Assembly (NCBI GenBank): GCA_017378975.1
Contig: JAFNXT010000077.1
Location: 1-18,830, forward strand
Origin: Oscillospiraceae bacterium
Lineage (GTDB): Bacteria; Bacillota; Clostridia; Oscillospirales; Oscillospiraceae
Direction of reading: 5' to 3'
Length of the DNA stretch: 18,830 nt
Shown here: positions 6,666-16,300 of the stretch, piece after piece
Layout of the letters: each line of letters starts with the position of its first letter
Numbering within the stretch: the stretch's first letter is position 1
The notes under the pieces: generated by a model
The model's database searches: none
What the model was told of the DNA's origin: nothing
What the model saw: the letters and a program-made list of their open reading frames with translations, nothing else
Translations under genes and position numbers: made by a program

Positions 6666-7801
6666 CGCTGAAAAAGCTGAAGCTCCGTCATTATCTCAAC
6701 TATATGGTGATCGGTACCGTCACCGCCGTTCTGGCCGGTATGGTCCTCACCGGCTACAAATTCGACAACTCCCTGCTGTTCCTGCTGGAGAAGATCGCGA
6801 TCAGCATCATTTTGGCTGTGTCCCTGTCGCTGGTGGTAGGCTTCCTGGGCGAGCTGTCTTTGGGCCACGCCGGTTTCATGTGTGTGGGTGCATACCTTGG
6901 CGGTAAGATCGCCGCTCTGCTGGTGCCCACCCTTGGCAACGGTCCTCTGACCTTCCTGATCGCTCTGCTGGCCGGCGGCGGTGCCGCGGCGGTCTGCGGC
7001 ATCATCATCGGCATCCCCGCCCTGCGTCTGAGGGGCGACTATCTGGCGATCGTGACGCTGGCCTTCGGTGAGATCGTCAAGTCCCTGTTCCAGAACTCTT
7101 CTGACGAGACCTTCGGTGGCTCTCTGGGTCTGAACACCCCCCGTTACGACAAGAACTATCTGTTCATCTTCGCCTTCGTGCTGGTCCTTCTGACCCTGAT
7201 GGTGGTCCAGAACCTGATGCGTTCCAAGCACGGCAGAGCCATCACCGCGATCCGTGACAACGAGATCGCCGCCCGTGCCACGGGCACCAACGTCACCAAG
7301 TACAAGCTGCTGGCCTTCACTCTGTCCGCCGCCTTCGCCGGCATCGCCGGTGTGCTGTACAGCTACAGCAACTACACGGTGCAGTCCATGAAGTTTGGCT
7401 ACAACTACTCCATCGAGATCCTGGTCATGGTGGTCTTGGGCGGCATGGGCAGCATCAACGGCTCCATCATCGCCGCGGCCCTGATCACCTTCCTGAACAC
7501 CAAGCTGGCCACCATCCTCACCGGCGATCTGGCGGTGCTCCAGAACCTGTTCTACGCCCTGATCCTGATCGCCATCGTGATCTACAACAATGCCCCGGCT
7601 CTGAAGGGCTTCCGTGACAAGTACAACCTGAGCGCCTTCGCTGATAAGATCCGCAAGTCCCGCAACGATCCCGGTCATGTGAAGGATGACAAGGCCAAGT
7701 GGGACGTGGTGCCCACCAAGATCGAGATGAACGAGATCCTGTCCGTGGATCTGACACCGCAGGACTCTTCGGTCACCTGGGAGAAGGGAGGGCCCAAGTA
7801 A
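6662..7801 (+). CDS. livM: Branched-chain amino acid ABC transporter, permease LivM
   Basis: This 379-residue integral membrane permease is the second channel subunit. LSLGHAGFM (65-73), LRLRGDYLAIVTLAFGEI (121-138), a loop with SKHGRAITAIRDNEIAAR, and VVLGGMGSINGS are family hallmarks. AAGGAGGGAG (6647-6656) inside the end of livH serves as its ribosome site. From about residue 314 there is a hydrophilic tail of about 65 residues (FRDKYNL... to WEKGGPK) beyond the last membrane helix. That is longer than the short cytoplasmic end of E. coli LivM, and its role is unknown. The TAA at 7799-7801 directly abuts the livG ATG. Confidence 0.95.
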   Translation: MTLKKLKLRHYLNYMVIGTVTAVLAGMVLTGYKFDNSLLFLLEKIAISIILAVSLSLVVGFLGELSLGHAGFMCVGAYLGGKIAALLVPTLGNGPLTFLIALLAGGGAAAVCGIIIGIPALRLRGDYLAIVTLAFGEIVKSLFQNSSDETFGGSLGLNTPRYDKNYLFIFAFVLVLLTLMVVQNLMRSKHGRAITAIRDNEIAARATGTNVTKYKLLAFTLSAAFAGIAGVLYSYSNYTVQSMKFGYNYSIEILVMVVLGGMGSINGSIIAAALITFLNTKLATILTGDLAVLQNLFYALILIAIVIYNNAPALKGFRDKYNLSAFADKIRKSRNDPGHVKDDKAKWDVVPTKIEMNEILSVDLTPQDSSVTWEKGGPK

Positions 7802-8572
7802 ATGAGCGAATACATCCTCGAAACGAAAGATCTGGGCATCTCCTTCGGCGGACTGAAGGCCGCCCAGAACGTGGACATCAAGATCCGCAAAAGGCAGATC
7901 TACGGCCTGATCGGCCCCAACGGTGCCGGTAAGACCACGATCTTCAACCTGCTGACCTGTGTCTATAAGCCCACCACCGGCACCTTCTATCTGGACGGTC
8001 AGGAGATGAAGGGCCTGACCCCCGACAAGATCAACCAGCGGGGCATCGCCCGTACCTTCCAGAACATCCGGCTCTTCAACAACATGACCGTGGTCCGTAA
8101 CGTCATGGTGGGTCTCCAGCACCGGCCGGAGTACAAGTGCTCCGTCTTCGAGTCCATCTTCCGGCTCCCCCGGCATTTCAAGGTGGAGAAGGCCATGCGG
8201 GAAAAGGCCAAGGAGCTGCTCCGGATCTTCGATCTGGAGCAGGAGCGTAACGCCCTGGCCTGCAACCTGCCCTACGGCAAACAGCGGAAGCTGGAGATCG
8301 CCCGGGCGCTGGCCACGGACCCCAAGCTCCTGCTTCTGGACGAGCCTGCCGCCGGTATGAACCCCCATGAGACCGAGGATCTGGCCCGGACCATCCGGAA
8401 GATCCGGGACGAATTCGACATGACGATCCTTCTGATCGAGCACGACATGAGCTTCGTGTCCGGCCTGTGCGACGAGGTGACGGTGCTGAACTTCGGCACG
8501 ATCCTGGCGCAGGGCGACACCAAGACCGCGCTGGCAGATCCTGAAGTCATCAAGGCATACATCGGAGGTTGA
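7802..8572 (+). CDS. livG: Branched-chain amino acid ABC transporter, ATPase LivG
   Basis: This 256-residue cytoplasmic ATPase powers import together with LivF. Walker A is GPNGAGKTT (38-46), the Q-loop Gln is Q87 in ARTFQNIRLF, and Walker B is LLLLDEP with D180 and E181. The switch His is H214 in LIEHDM. The ABC signature has the form NLPYGKQRKLEIARAL instead of LSGGQ, which is the usual LivG variant. AAGMNPHET after Walker B is also typical of LivG. The ribosome site GGGAGGG (7786-7792) lies in the end of livM, and there is no gap between the two genes. Confidence 0.96.
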   Translation: MSEYILETKDLGISFGGLKAAQNVDIKIRKRQIYGLIGPNGAGKTTIFNLLTCVYKPTTGTFYLDGQEMKGLTPDKINQRGIARTFQNIRLFNNMTVVRNVMVGLQHRPEYKCSVFESIFRLPRHFKVEKAMREKAKELLRIFDLEQERNALACNLPYGKQRKLEIARALATDPKLLLLDEPAAGMNPHETEDLARTIRKIRDEFDMTILLIEHDMSFVSGLCDEVTVLNFGTILAQGDTKTALADPEVIKAYIGG

Positions 8573-8576
8573 CGCT

Positions 8577-9287
8577 ATGGCAATGTTGGAAGTTAGAGAT
8601 CTTCAGGTCTACTACGGCGTGATCTGTGCCCTGAAGGGCATCAGCTTCGACGTGGAGGAGGGCCAGATCGTATCCCTGATCGGTGCCAACGGTGCCGGTA
8701 AGACCACCATGATGCAGTCGATCGTGGGCCTGATCCCCAAGCGGGCAGGCACCGTCACCTTCGAGGGCAAGGACATCACCAAGACCCCCTGCCACAAGAT
8801 CGTCCATCTGGGCATGACTCAGGTGCCCGAAGGCCGCCGGATCTTCCAGGAGCTGTCGGTCTATGAGAACCTGCTGATGGGTGCGTACACCGTCAAGGAC
8901 CAACAGCGGTTCAAGCAGGATCTCGAGTCGATCTACGAGCGGTTCCCCCGTCTGGCGGAGCGTAAAAACCAGATCGCCGGTACCCTCTCCGGTGGCGAAC
9001 AGCAGATGCTGGCCATGGGCCGTGCGATCATGTGCCACCCCCGGCTGCTGATGCTGGACGAGCCCTCCATGGGTCTGTCCCCGTTGCTGGTGGATCAGGT
9101 CTTCGACATCATCAAGGACATCAACAAGGACGGTACCACCGTCCTGCTGGTGGAGCAGAACGCCGGTAAATCTCTGGCGATCTCCGATAAGGCCTATGTC
9201 ATGGAGAACGGCAAGATCGTCCTCTCCGGCACCGGTGCCGAGCTGGCCGCCAGCGAAAAAGTGAAGAAAGCCTATCTGGGCGGATAA
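8577..9287 (+). CDS. livF: Branched-chain amino acid ABC transporter, ATPase LivF
   Basis: This 236-residue partner ATPase of LivG is the last gene of the operon. Walker A is GANGAGKTT (36-44), the Q-loop region is TQVPEGRRIF (81-90), the signature is LSGGEQQ (137-143), and Walker B is LLMLDEP with D161 and E162, followed by SMGLSP. The switch position is Gln (LLVEQN, about residue 193) in place of His, as is normal for LivF. GGAGG (8564-8568) in the last codons of livG lies 8 nt before the ATG, and only 4 bases separate the two genes. A strong hairpin follows the stop. Confidence 0.96.
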   Translation: MAMLEVRDLQVYYGVICALKGISFDVEEGQIVSLIGANGAGKTTMMQSIVGLIPKRAGTVTFEGKDITKTPCHKIVHLGMTQVPEGRRIFQELSVYENLLMGAYTVKDQQRFKQDLESIYERFPRLAERKNQIAGTLSGGEQQMLAMGRAIMCHPRLLMLDEPSMGLSPLLVDQVFDIIKDINKDGTTVLLVEQNAGKSLAISDKAYVMENGKIVLSGTGAELAASEKVKKAYLGG

Positions 9288-9291
9288 GAGC

Positions 9292-9326
9292 AAGGGCGTG
9301 TCGCAAAGGGTTTGCGACACGCCCTT
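9292..9326 (+). terminator. Terminator of the liv operon
   Basis: Arms AAGGGCGTGTCGCAAA (9292-9307) and the exact complement (9311-9326) form a 16-bp stem with a 3-nt loop, starting 5 bases after the livF stop. The T content is in the stem end (CCCTTTCTG), so the tail is short. The GTGTCGC core is shared with the hairpin after azlD. Confidence 0.8.
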
Positions 9327-9353
9327 TCTGCGGTCGGTGGGGGAGGCGGCACG

Positions 9354-9431
9354 ATGTCCCGTGAGACCAGCGGATCGTGTAAGAAAAAAATAAAAAAATA
9401 CACGGAATACAGGAGGAGGTCTTCCCAATAG
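9354..9431 (+). CDS. Possible 25-residue basic peptide (doubtful)
   Basis: ATG at 9354 has GGGGGAGG seven bases upstream, and the frame runs to TAG at 9429-9431. The peptide begins MSRETSGSCKKKIKKY and has an Arg-rich end, so it is strongly basic. No promoter is visible between the liv terminator and this ORF. Its Lys-rich middle comes from an A-tract (9381-9399) that may rather serve the downstream promoter. I do not recognise it and regard it as more likely chance than real. Confidence 0.15.
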   Translation: MSRETSGSCKKKIKKYTEYRRRSSQ

Positions 9432-9444
9432 GGCGTATGTGTGA

Positions 9445-9450
9445 TATGAT
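9445..9450 (+). promoter_or_regulatory. Extended -10 promoter of the giant-protein operon
   Basis: TATGAT (9445-9450) is preceded by TG plus one base, forming an extended -10. No good -35 exists at 16-18 bp. An A-rich tract at 9381-9399 sits about 45-65 bases upstream and could act as an UP-like element. The predicted start at 9457-9460 nearly coincides with the first ATG of the next gene. Confidence 0.45.
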
Positions 9451-9459
9451 GTACTCAAA

Positions 9460-10290
9460 ATGGAGCACAAATATCCATGGGAGGTGGTCATCCTGGAGAG
9501 GAAAAAGAAAAATGGTCTGATCTGGCTTGCCGTCGGGGGCCTTGTGTTGGCTGTGGCCGCCGTGGCGGTGGCAGTCTGGGCCCCATGGCGGGAGCCGGAC
9601 AGGAGCGAGGTCTATGTCATGGCCGAGCAGGCGATCGTGAAGACGGAAGCGAAAGAGGATCTGGGCCTGCAGATCTCATCGGCGGCCATGATCACGGATA
9701 ACGGGACCCTGCGAAAGACCGACACCAACGGGTACATATATAAAGTAGGGGATCAGGGCAGGGTGATCGTCTATGTGAACACCAAAAGCACCACGCCGGA
9801 GGATCCTTCCCGGGATTTCGATGTGACGGTGTCCATGGTCTCTGACGGTCAGAAGGTCTATGATATCTCCGGCCCGGAGGAGACGGAGGTGGACATGACC
9901 TGTCAGGAGTTCGACCAGATCGTGTCCGGGCTCAGCTTCTACCGCTACCGGGAGGAGGACGCGGTGGAGGTCCGCTACGAGGAGAACGAACTGGAAGCCT
10001 TCGACGGCGGCGAGCTCAGCGTCACCCTGTCGAGACCCGGTGCCGAAACGCTGGATGCCATCGCCGGATCCCTTTCGGAGATGCTGGCAGAGCCGGTGGA
10101 TCCGGAAAAGCTGGTGACGGTGGAGGCCAGAGTGGATATGTCGGTCTACGATGGGGAGCTCCGGGCGCAAAGCTGTAATTTCACGGTGGAACATACCTGT
10201 CAGGACGGGCGGAAGGTGCGCTACGCCACCGCCACCCATGTGGTCCTGTTGGAGGACAGTCAGGGGGAACTCCCCACTGACGGGACATAA
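9460..10290 (+). CDS. Single-pass membrane-anchored protein of unknown function
   Basis: The 276-residue product has a positively charged lead (ERKKK, 13-17), one membrane helix (about 20-40, rich in Val and Ala) and a hydrophilic, acidic, beta-rich outer part of about 235 residues. The outer part contains YIYKVGDQGRVIVYVNTKS, DVTVSMVSDGQKVYDISG and a final strand pair ending in TATHVVLL. It faintly recalls two-layer lipoprotein-like sensor or carrier domains, but I do not recognise a family. The start is uncertain. ATG 9460 is the first possible start after an in-frame stop at 9442 but has no ribosome site, whereas GGGAGG (9479-9484) would place initiation near CTG 9493, giving an ERKKK start. 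It lies 12 bases before the giant surface-protein gene and is probably co-transcribed with it, so a role in its display or assembly is possible. Confidence 0.75.
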   Translation: MEHKYPWEVVILERKKKNGLIWLAVGGLVLAVAAVAVAVWAPWREPDRSEVYVMAEQAIVKTEAKEDLGLQISSAAMITDNGTLRKTDTNGYIYKVGDQGRVIVYVNTKSTTPEDPSRDFDVTVSMVSDGQKVYDISGPEETEVDMTCQEFDQIVSGLSFYRYREEDAVEVRYEENELEAFDGGELSVTLSRPGAETLDAIAGSLSEMLAEPVDPEKLVTVEARVDMSVYDGELRAQSCNFTVEHTCQDGRKVRYATATHVVLLEDSQGELPTDGT

Positions 10291-10302
10291 GGAGGGAAGA
10301 TC

Positions 10303-13300
10303 ATGAAGATGAGGAAGCGGATGCTGGCCATGCTGCTGGCGGTGATCCTGACGCTGGGCATGCCGTTGCAGGTGCTGGCGGATACCGATGCCGCCGCGCC
10401 GCAGGTAGTCTCCACGGAGATGACCCTGGAGCAGGCCAAGAGCAATGTGCAAAGCTACTATTCCAATGAGGAGTGGGAGGAATATTATCCTGAGGGCTTC
10501 TATGCGGTGGAGCATTCCACCTATGAGATCGCCGAGGGCGGCACGGATCCGAAGGACCCGGAGGATGTGTATCTGGGGATACTGGTGTACCGCATCGGCG
10601 GCAACAGCAACGGTGCCATGGTGACCTTCACCCTGACCTGTCAGCTTGGTGACCACGAGCTGTATCCGGATTCCGTGGGCACCGTGGAGTTCCTGCCCCA
10701 GCAGACCACGGCCACCGTCAAGGTCAAGATCAAAAATGACGACCGGCGTACCGGTAATCAGATGCTGACGCTGACTTTGACCGAGGCCACCAGCGGTGTG
10801 ATCTCCCCCATGAGCTCCGCCGCCATCAAGGTCTTCGACGATGAGCCCTTCACCCCCAGTGTGGTGAGCCTGTCGGTGGAGGAGGCGGTGACGGACCGGA
10901 GCGAGGGCGGTGTGAAGGTGACCCTGTACCGGGCCGGCAATGTGGGGGAGATGTGCTCCGTCCATGTGGCCACCGCCGACGGCACCGCTGTGGCCGGGAC
11001 CGACTACGAGCCCGTGGACCGGGACGTGGTGTTCCTGCCCGGTCAGGATACCGTGGAAGTGGTGATCCCCCTCGTGGGCGAAGAGCGGCACGCGCAGGCC
11101 CGGTCCCTGTCTTTGGAGCTGACGGACCTGCGTGGCTGTGTGGCGGAGCCAGCCACCGCCATCCGGCTGGATATCACCAACGCGCAGGATGAGCCTGCCA
11201 AAGAGCTGACCAACGTCGATGACGCGCAGGCGGACCTGTCCTCCGGTGAGGGCGACGCGCTGGTGGGCGGTACCGACTCCGTGATCAACGTCAACGATAC
11301 CATCGACCGGACGGAGCTGCTGAAGACCGCCATCGGTACGGTGAGCGGTACGGCGGTCCAGTCCTTCGTGCCCATGACGCTGGCTGAGGCGGCTCCGCAG
11401 GACGGTAAGTGGACCTCCACGCTGGAGATCCCGAATACGGATTTCGTCTACCGCTGGTCCACCGCCGGCACATGGACCCCCGGCTCGGTGTTCAGCAACG
11501 GCAACGAGGACCTGCTGCTGACCACGAAATATACTTATGATCTGAACCTGTTCGACCGGATCACGGTGCGGATCCGGAATCTGGACGGTATGGACGTGCT
11601 GGGGAATCCCAATACGGCCTTCGGCTATCTGCCCGAGGGCGGCTGGACCGACAAGGATGGCAAGTTCTATTTCATCAAGAGCGATCTGACGGCTCAGGAC
11701 CCCGACATCGCATGGATGGACGACAAGGATATGTACATCCTGATGAACCGGAACAACAGCAACATCGACTACGTTTCCAGACCTGTGACCCTGCCGCTGT
11801 TCGGTGCCGACGGCCGGTATACGAAGACCTACGGCATCGACGGTGCCAAGCAGAAGCTGTTCATCATCGCCTATGATGACGAGGGCTGGGACGACACCAA
11901 CTTCTATTTCGAGACCACTTCCCTGCACCGGACCGTGATCCCCTTCACCGTGTTCGAGTCGCCGGATATGGAGAACGTGCAGATCCACGTGGACAGTACC
12001 GATCCCAACAAGTCCACCGTCACCTTCGATCAGGAGGGCTTCCGCTGGACCATCGCGCTGGGCAGTAAGGGCGGCGTGGGCAAGCACCCGGATACCGGGG
12101 CCTATGGTTTCTATGTGGGCAGTCTGCTGAAGATCACCTGCTCCGTGCTGGGGCAGGGCGGCTCCAACGTGCCCATCCCGCAGTATCTGTATCTGGTGGA
12201 CAGCAACGGCGCGGTACACAACAGCGCCGCCATGGCCGGGGACAACAGCTTCACCATCCCTCTGGAGACCCTGCTGACTACCAATACCACCAAGCTGGTG
12301 CAGGACCACTATCTGAGCGAGGACGAGGCCGTGGTCCATGTGAAGGACACCATGGGCAAGGGGTCCACCATCAACTCCGAGCTGTCCCGGACTCTGGGCT
12401 TCCGGGTCCGCTACCGGCTGATGCAGGGCATCGAGCTGGACTTCGGCTCCATCCCTCACCTGGTGACCAGGAAGACCTTTGCTGACGGCACCATGGAGAG
12501 CGATGCCGAGTGGGAGGCCCGGGTCCTCCGGGAGCTGGGCAGTGCCGTGACCTTCTATCGGGACGGCAAGGTATCCACGCCGGAGTACAAGCTCTATGAA
12601 AATGTCCTCGTCTATGCCCTGTGTGAGTTCGACTACATCCAGGTGGATCCCCGTCTGGTGGGCCCGAGCTACAGGATCAGCTCTGACCTTTACGATATGG
12701 ACTATCAGGACTTCGGCGAGTCCATGAAGATCGGGTATGACGAGTGCGCCCAGCTTCGGGAGAACGTGACCTTCCGGATCTACGATCCGGCGGCGGCATA
12801 CCTTGTGCCCGGGATCTCCATCCAGTCCACGGGCGTGTCTGAGCTGGTGGACGGACAGTTCCGGAGCCTGTACACCGCCATGGCGATGGACCGGTACATC
12901 CCCTTCGAGACCCTCTACAGCGATACCTCGGCTGAGCCCGGGGTCCGGTACTATACCGTCCGGTTCACGATCTCCGATATCTATGTGGGCACCATGGAGG
13001 GGGCGGTGAAGAAGTTCCGGGTGAACATCGGCTATGAGGCCCCCAAGATCTCGGCGCAGGCGCCGGTCCTGTCCTTCTGGTTCAAGGGCGGTGCCAGCTT
13101 CGCAGAGGCTTCCGATGTGGGGATGTTCGGGCTTAATTCCAAGTTCCGGCAGAATACCGGCGTGGCGGATGCGTATATGCCGGTGCTGGAACTGGAGGAC
13201 CGGACGGCCGCGGGTTACAGCTATGTGCTCCATATCCCTACCTACTATAACTATCAAAACGCGGACGACAAGAATTACGACTATTACGAGCAGCTCTTCT

Positions 13301-16300
13301 TCGGCGGCGACGGTATCTTCATCGAGCTGGAGGACTACGACCGGGGCGACGGTGCCCGGATGCCCGTGATCGCCGATCTCGGCATCGACCGGACCCAGTC
13401 GGTGATGACGAAAATGCCCGATGTGGGCGTCACCTCTGATGAGCAGGAGATGTCCAACCACTACTTCGAGGAGCAGAACGAGTTCTATACCTATAATGAC
13501 CATAAGGTGTCCATGAGCGGTTTCAAGCTGGGCGTGGATCCCGGCGCGGTGCTGACTGCCATCCTCAAGGGCTTCACCATGCTCGGACATCAGTTCGACG
13601 GTCAGGAGCAGAAGGCCCTCAAGCGCTTCACCGGTACGACCCCTTTGTACGTCCAGTTCGGCAACGAGCAGGTGATCGTGGGCGGCCGGTTGACGGTCAA
13701 CGGCTATGGAACGGATCAGAAGCCCGGCGGAACGCCGGAGGATCAGAGACCTCTGCTCAGCGATGTGGAGGGGCTGGGCGATATGACCATGGGCGCCAAC
13801 GGCGCGGCGGAAAAGAGCCCCATGCAGAAGGCGAATTCCTCCAAGGTCCCCTCGGTCTATGGCTCTCTGGACGCGCGGTTCGTCTTCACCTATGACCGGC
13901 TGAACATGCAGTATGATTTCAGCTCCTTCGCGGTCACCGGCGCGCTGGGACTGTCCTTCATGGTCACGGCACCGATCCCTCCGGCTCCCGTGTTCTATGT
14001 GAGCTTCTCCACCAAGCTGGGCGTGACGATCAGCACCGGTACCACGCTGGTGAAGGACTACATCGACGGCAACGGCAAAGCCCACTACAAGGCCACATGG
14101 AACGGTCTGGCCATCACTCCCAACGTCAATTTCACGCTGGGTCTGGCGGTGGGCATCAGCGGTATCATCGCCGGTGAGTTCGGCGGCTCCGTGGACCTGA
14201 CCTTCGCCGGCGTGCTGGGCAAGCAGATCTATAAGCCTGCCCAGTACGAGTTCGATCTGGATACGGTGCTGGCGGCCAAGGCACCGGAGGATACGGGGCT
14301 CCCGGCCTATGATCAGGCTCTGCTCAAGAGTGCCAGGATGACCTTCAGTCCCGGCTGGAAGACTTACATCGGCAAGCAGGACGACGGCACCAACACGGGT
14401 GAATACGGCGACAAGAAGGCCGGTACCATCTTCTATCACAGCTACGGCAAGACCCTGTGCCGCTCGGAGACCTCCGGTGACACCATCACCATCGTCACCG
14501 CCGCGGCTTCCGTCCAGCTTCTGGGCGTGAAGGAGCCGGAGGGCGGCAAGGTGAAGATCACCGTCAGTGATATGAGCGGCGGACTTCTGGGAGAGAAGGA
14601 AGTGGACCTGAGCGCCACCCAGACCCAGCTCCATCAGCGGATCTTCACCTGGGAGCGGGATGGCTTCGACAACATGAAGACCGAGGCGGTCCCGGTGCGG
14701 ATCACCATCCGGAACATCTCCGAGGGTGAAGGTAAGCAGGTGACACTGGACAGCATCCGGATCCATAACCTGAGTTATAAGCTCGATGAGTCCTCTCTGG
14801 CGCTCCTGTCCAACGCGACGCTGAAGCTGGCGCTGTACATCAAGGTCACGATCCTGGGCATCAACATCTCTCTGGAGCCCGGCTATATGCAGATCAATTA
14901 CACCGCCAGCTCTCTGGACAATAACGTGACGGAGAGCGCCACCCTGACCATGGGCAGCTTCTATTACAGCAAGACCTACGAGCTGATGACCCTGCGGCAG
15001 GATGAAGGCTTGCCGGTGGTCATGGCATCCCGGAAGCTCCAGGCTTCCACTGCCGATCCCGATTACTTCACCACCGGCCAGTTCGCCGCCCAGCGGTCCA
15101 AGACCCTCCTTGTGGGCGACATCGAGAACACTGCCAAGAACCAGGTGATCGGCCACGGGGGCGATGTGTACGCCTTCTATACCGTCACCGGTCAGCAGGA
15201 GGACGGCAACAGCGGCTACTATCAGCTCTGCTGGTCCAAAAACGGTGTGGCGCAGGGCCGGGTCACGGAGGACGTCTTCGTGGCGGACTTCCGGGCATAC
15301 ATCGACGGGGCCGGTGATCTGGCGCTGGTGATGACCGCCAGCGATGGCTCCGTGGCCTCCATGGCCCCCGGCGCGGAGCAGGGCGTGGCCATGGGCCTGA
15401 CCGACGGTCCTCAGATCCAGATCCGGTCCAGTGATGACCTGTATCTTGCCCTGCAACGGACCTGTGTGAAGACCGTGACCTTCGATCATGTTTCCGGCAC
15501 CTTCCGGGCGGTCCGGACCGTCGGTACCACCGACGGCAACGGGCTCCAGGAGAGCCTGCCGGTGGCACCGGAAGGCGGCAAGGGTCTGGTGTTCTATGTG
15601 GAGGACACCAAGACCGACGTTCCGGCCAAGCATGACATGAACTGGACCGGCTTCAATGAAGCCACGGCCAGCTCCGGCGCGGTCATGTCCGCGGTGATGG
15701 ATTCCATGTACCGGGGCAGGGCTTCCGTGTATTACGCGCTGGATGGGGTCAGCCATGAGGTGGGCTTCGAGGGGATACCTGAGAGTTATCTGAAGCCCGG
15801 CTTCAAGATCACCAGCATGGACGCTGCCCTTCTGGATGCGTCTACCGTGATGCTGGCCTACTCCGTGGAGGTGCCCTACGCCCAGCAGGACGGCCGGGTG
15901 GGCACCCTGAAGCAGATCCATTACCGCAAGGGCACGGTCGGTGCCGATGCGGTGACCTTCGGACCCACGGTGGTGGTGGCTTCCGTCTTCGACCATGATG
16001 ACGATCCCGGCGTGGTCTTCGCCGATGCCACCGAGGTCGATCCCGTCTACCATGACGGAGGCGACTTCTATGAGCAGATCATCCTGCGGAACGTCCAGTT
16101 CGAGCGGGCCGTGGTAGAGAAGGGCGCGCAGGCGCGGCCGGTGCTGTTCTACCAGACCAACAAGGACATCACCTATGTGACCTATGACGCGCTGGAGCAG
16201 AAGACCCAGACCGGGGTGCTTTACGATGGCGATTTCGAGAGCTATGTGCTGGCGGTGGATGAGAACGGTGCTATGACGCTGGTATACAGCGACAACACCG

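Noticed and set aside
6572..8443. 623-codon minus-strand ORF over livM and livG
   Set aside because: Antisense shadow of well-recognised permease and ATPase genes; the product is His/Gln/Gly-rich without a fold.
12061..12087. GSKGGVGKH in the giant protein, resembling a deviant Walker A motif
   Set aside because: The Ser/Thr after the Lys is missing, no Walker B partner is seen, and the protein is secreted, where ATP use is unlikely.
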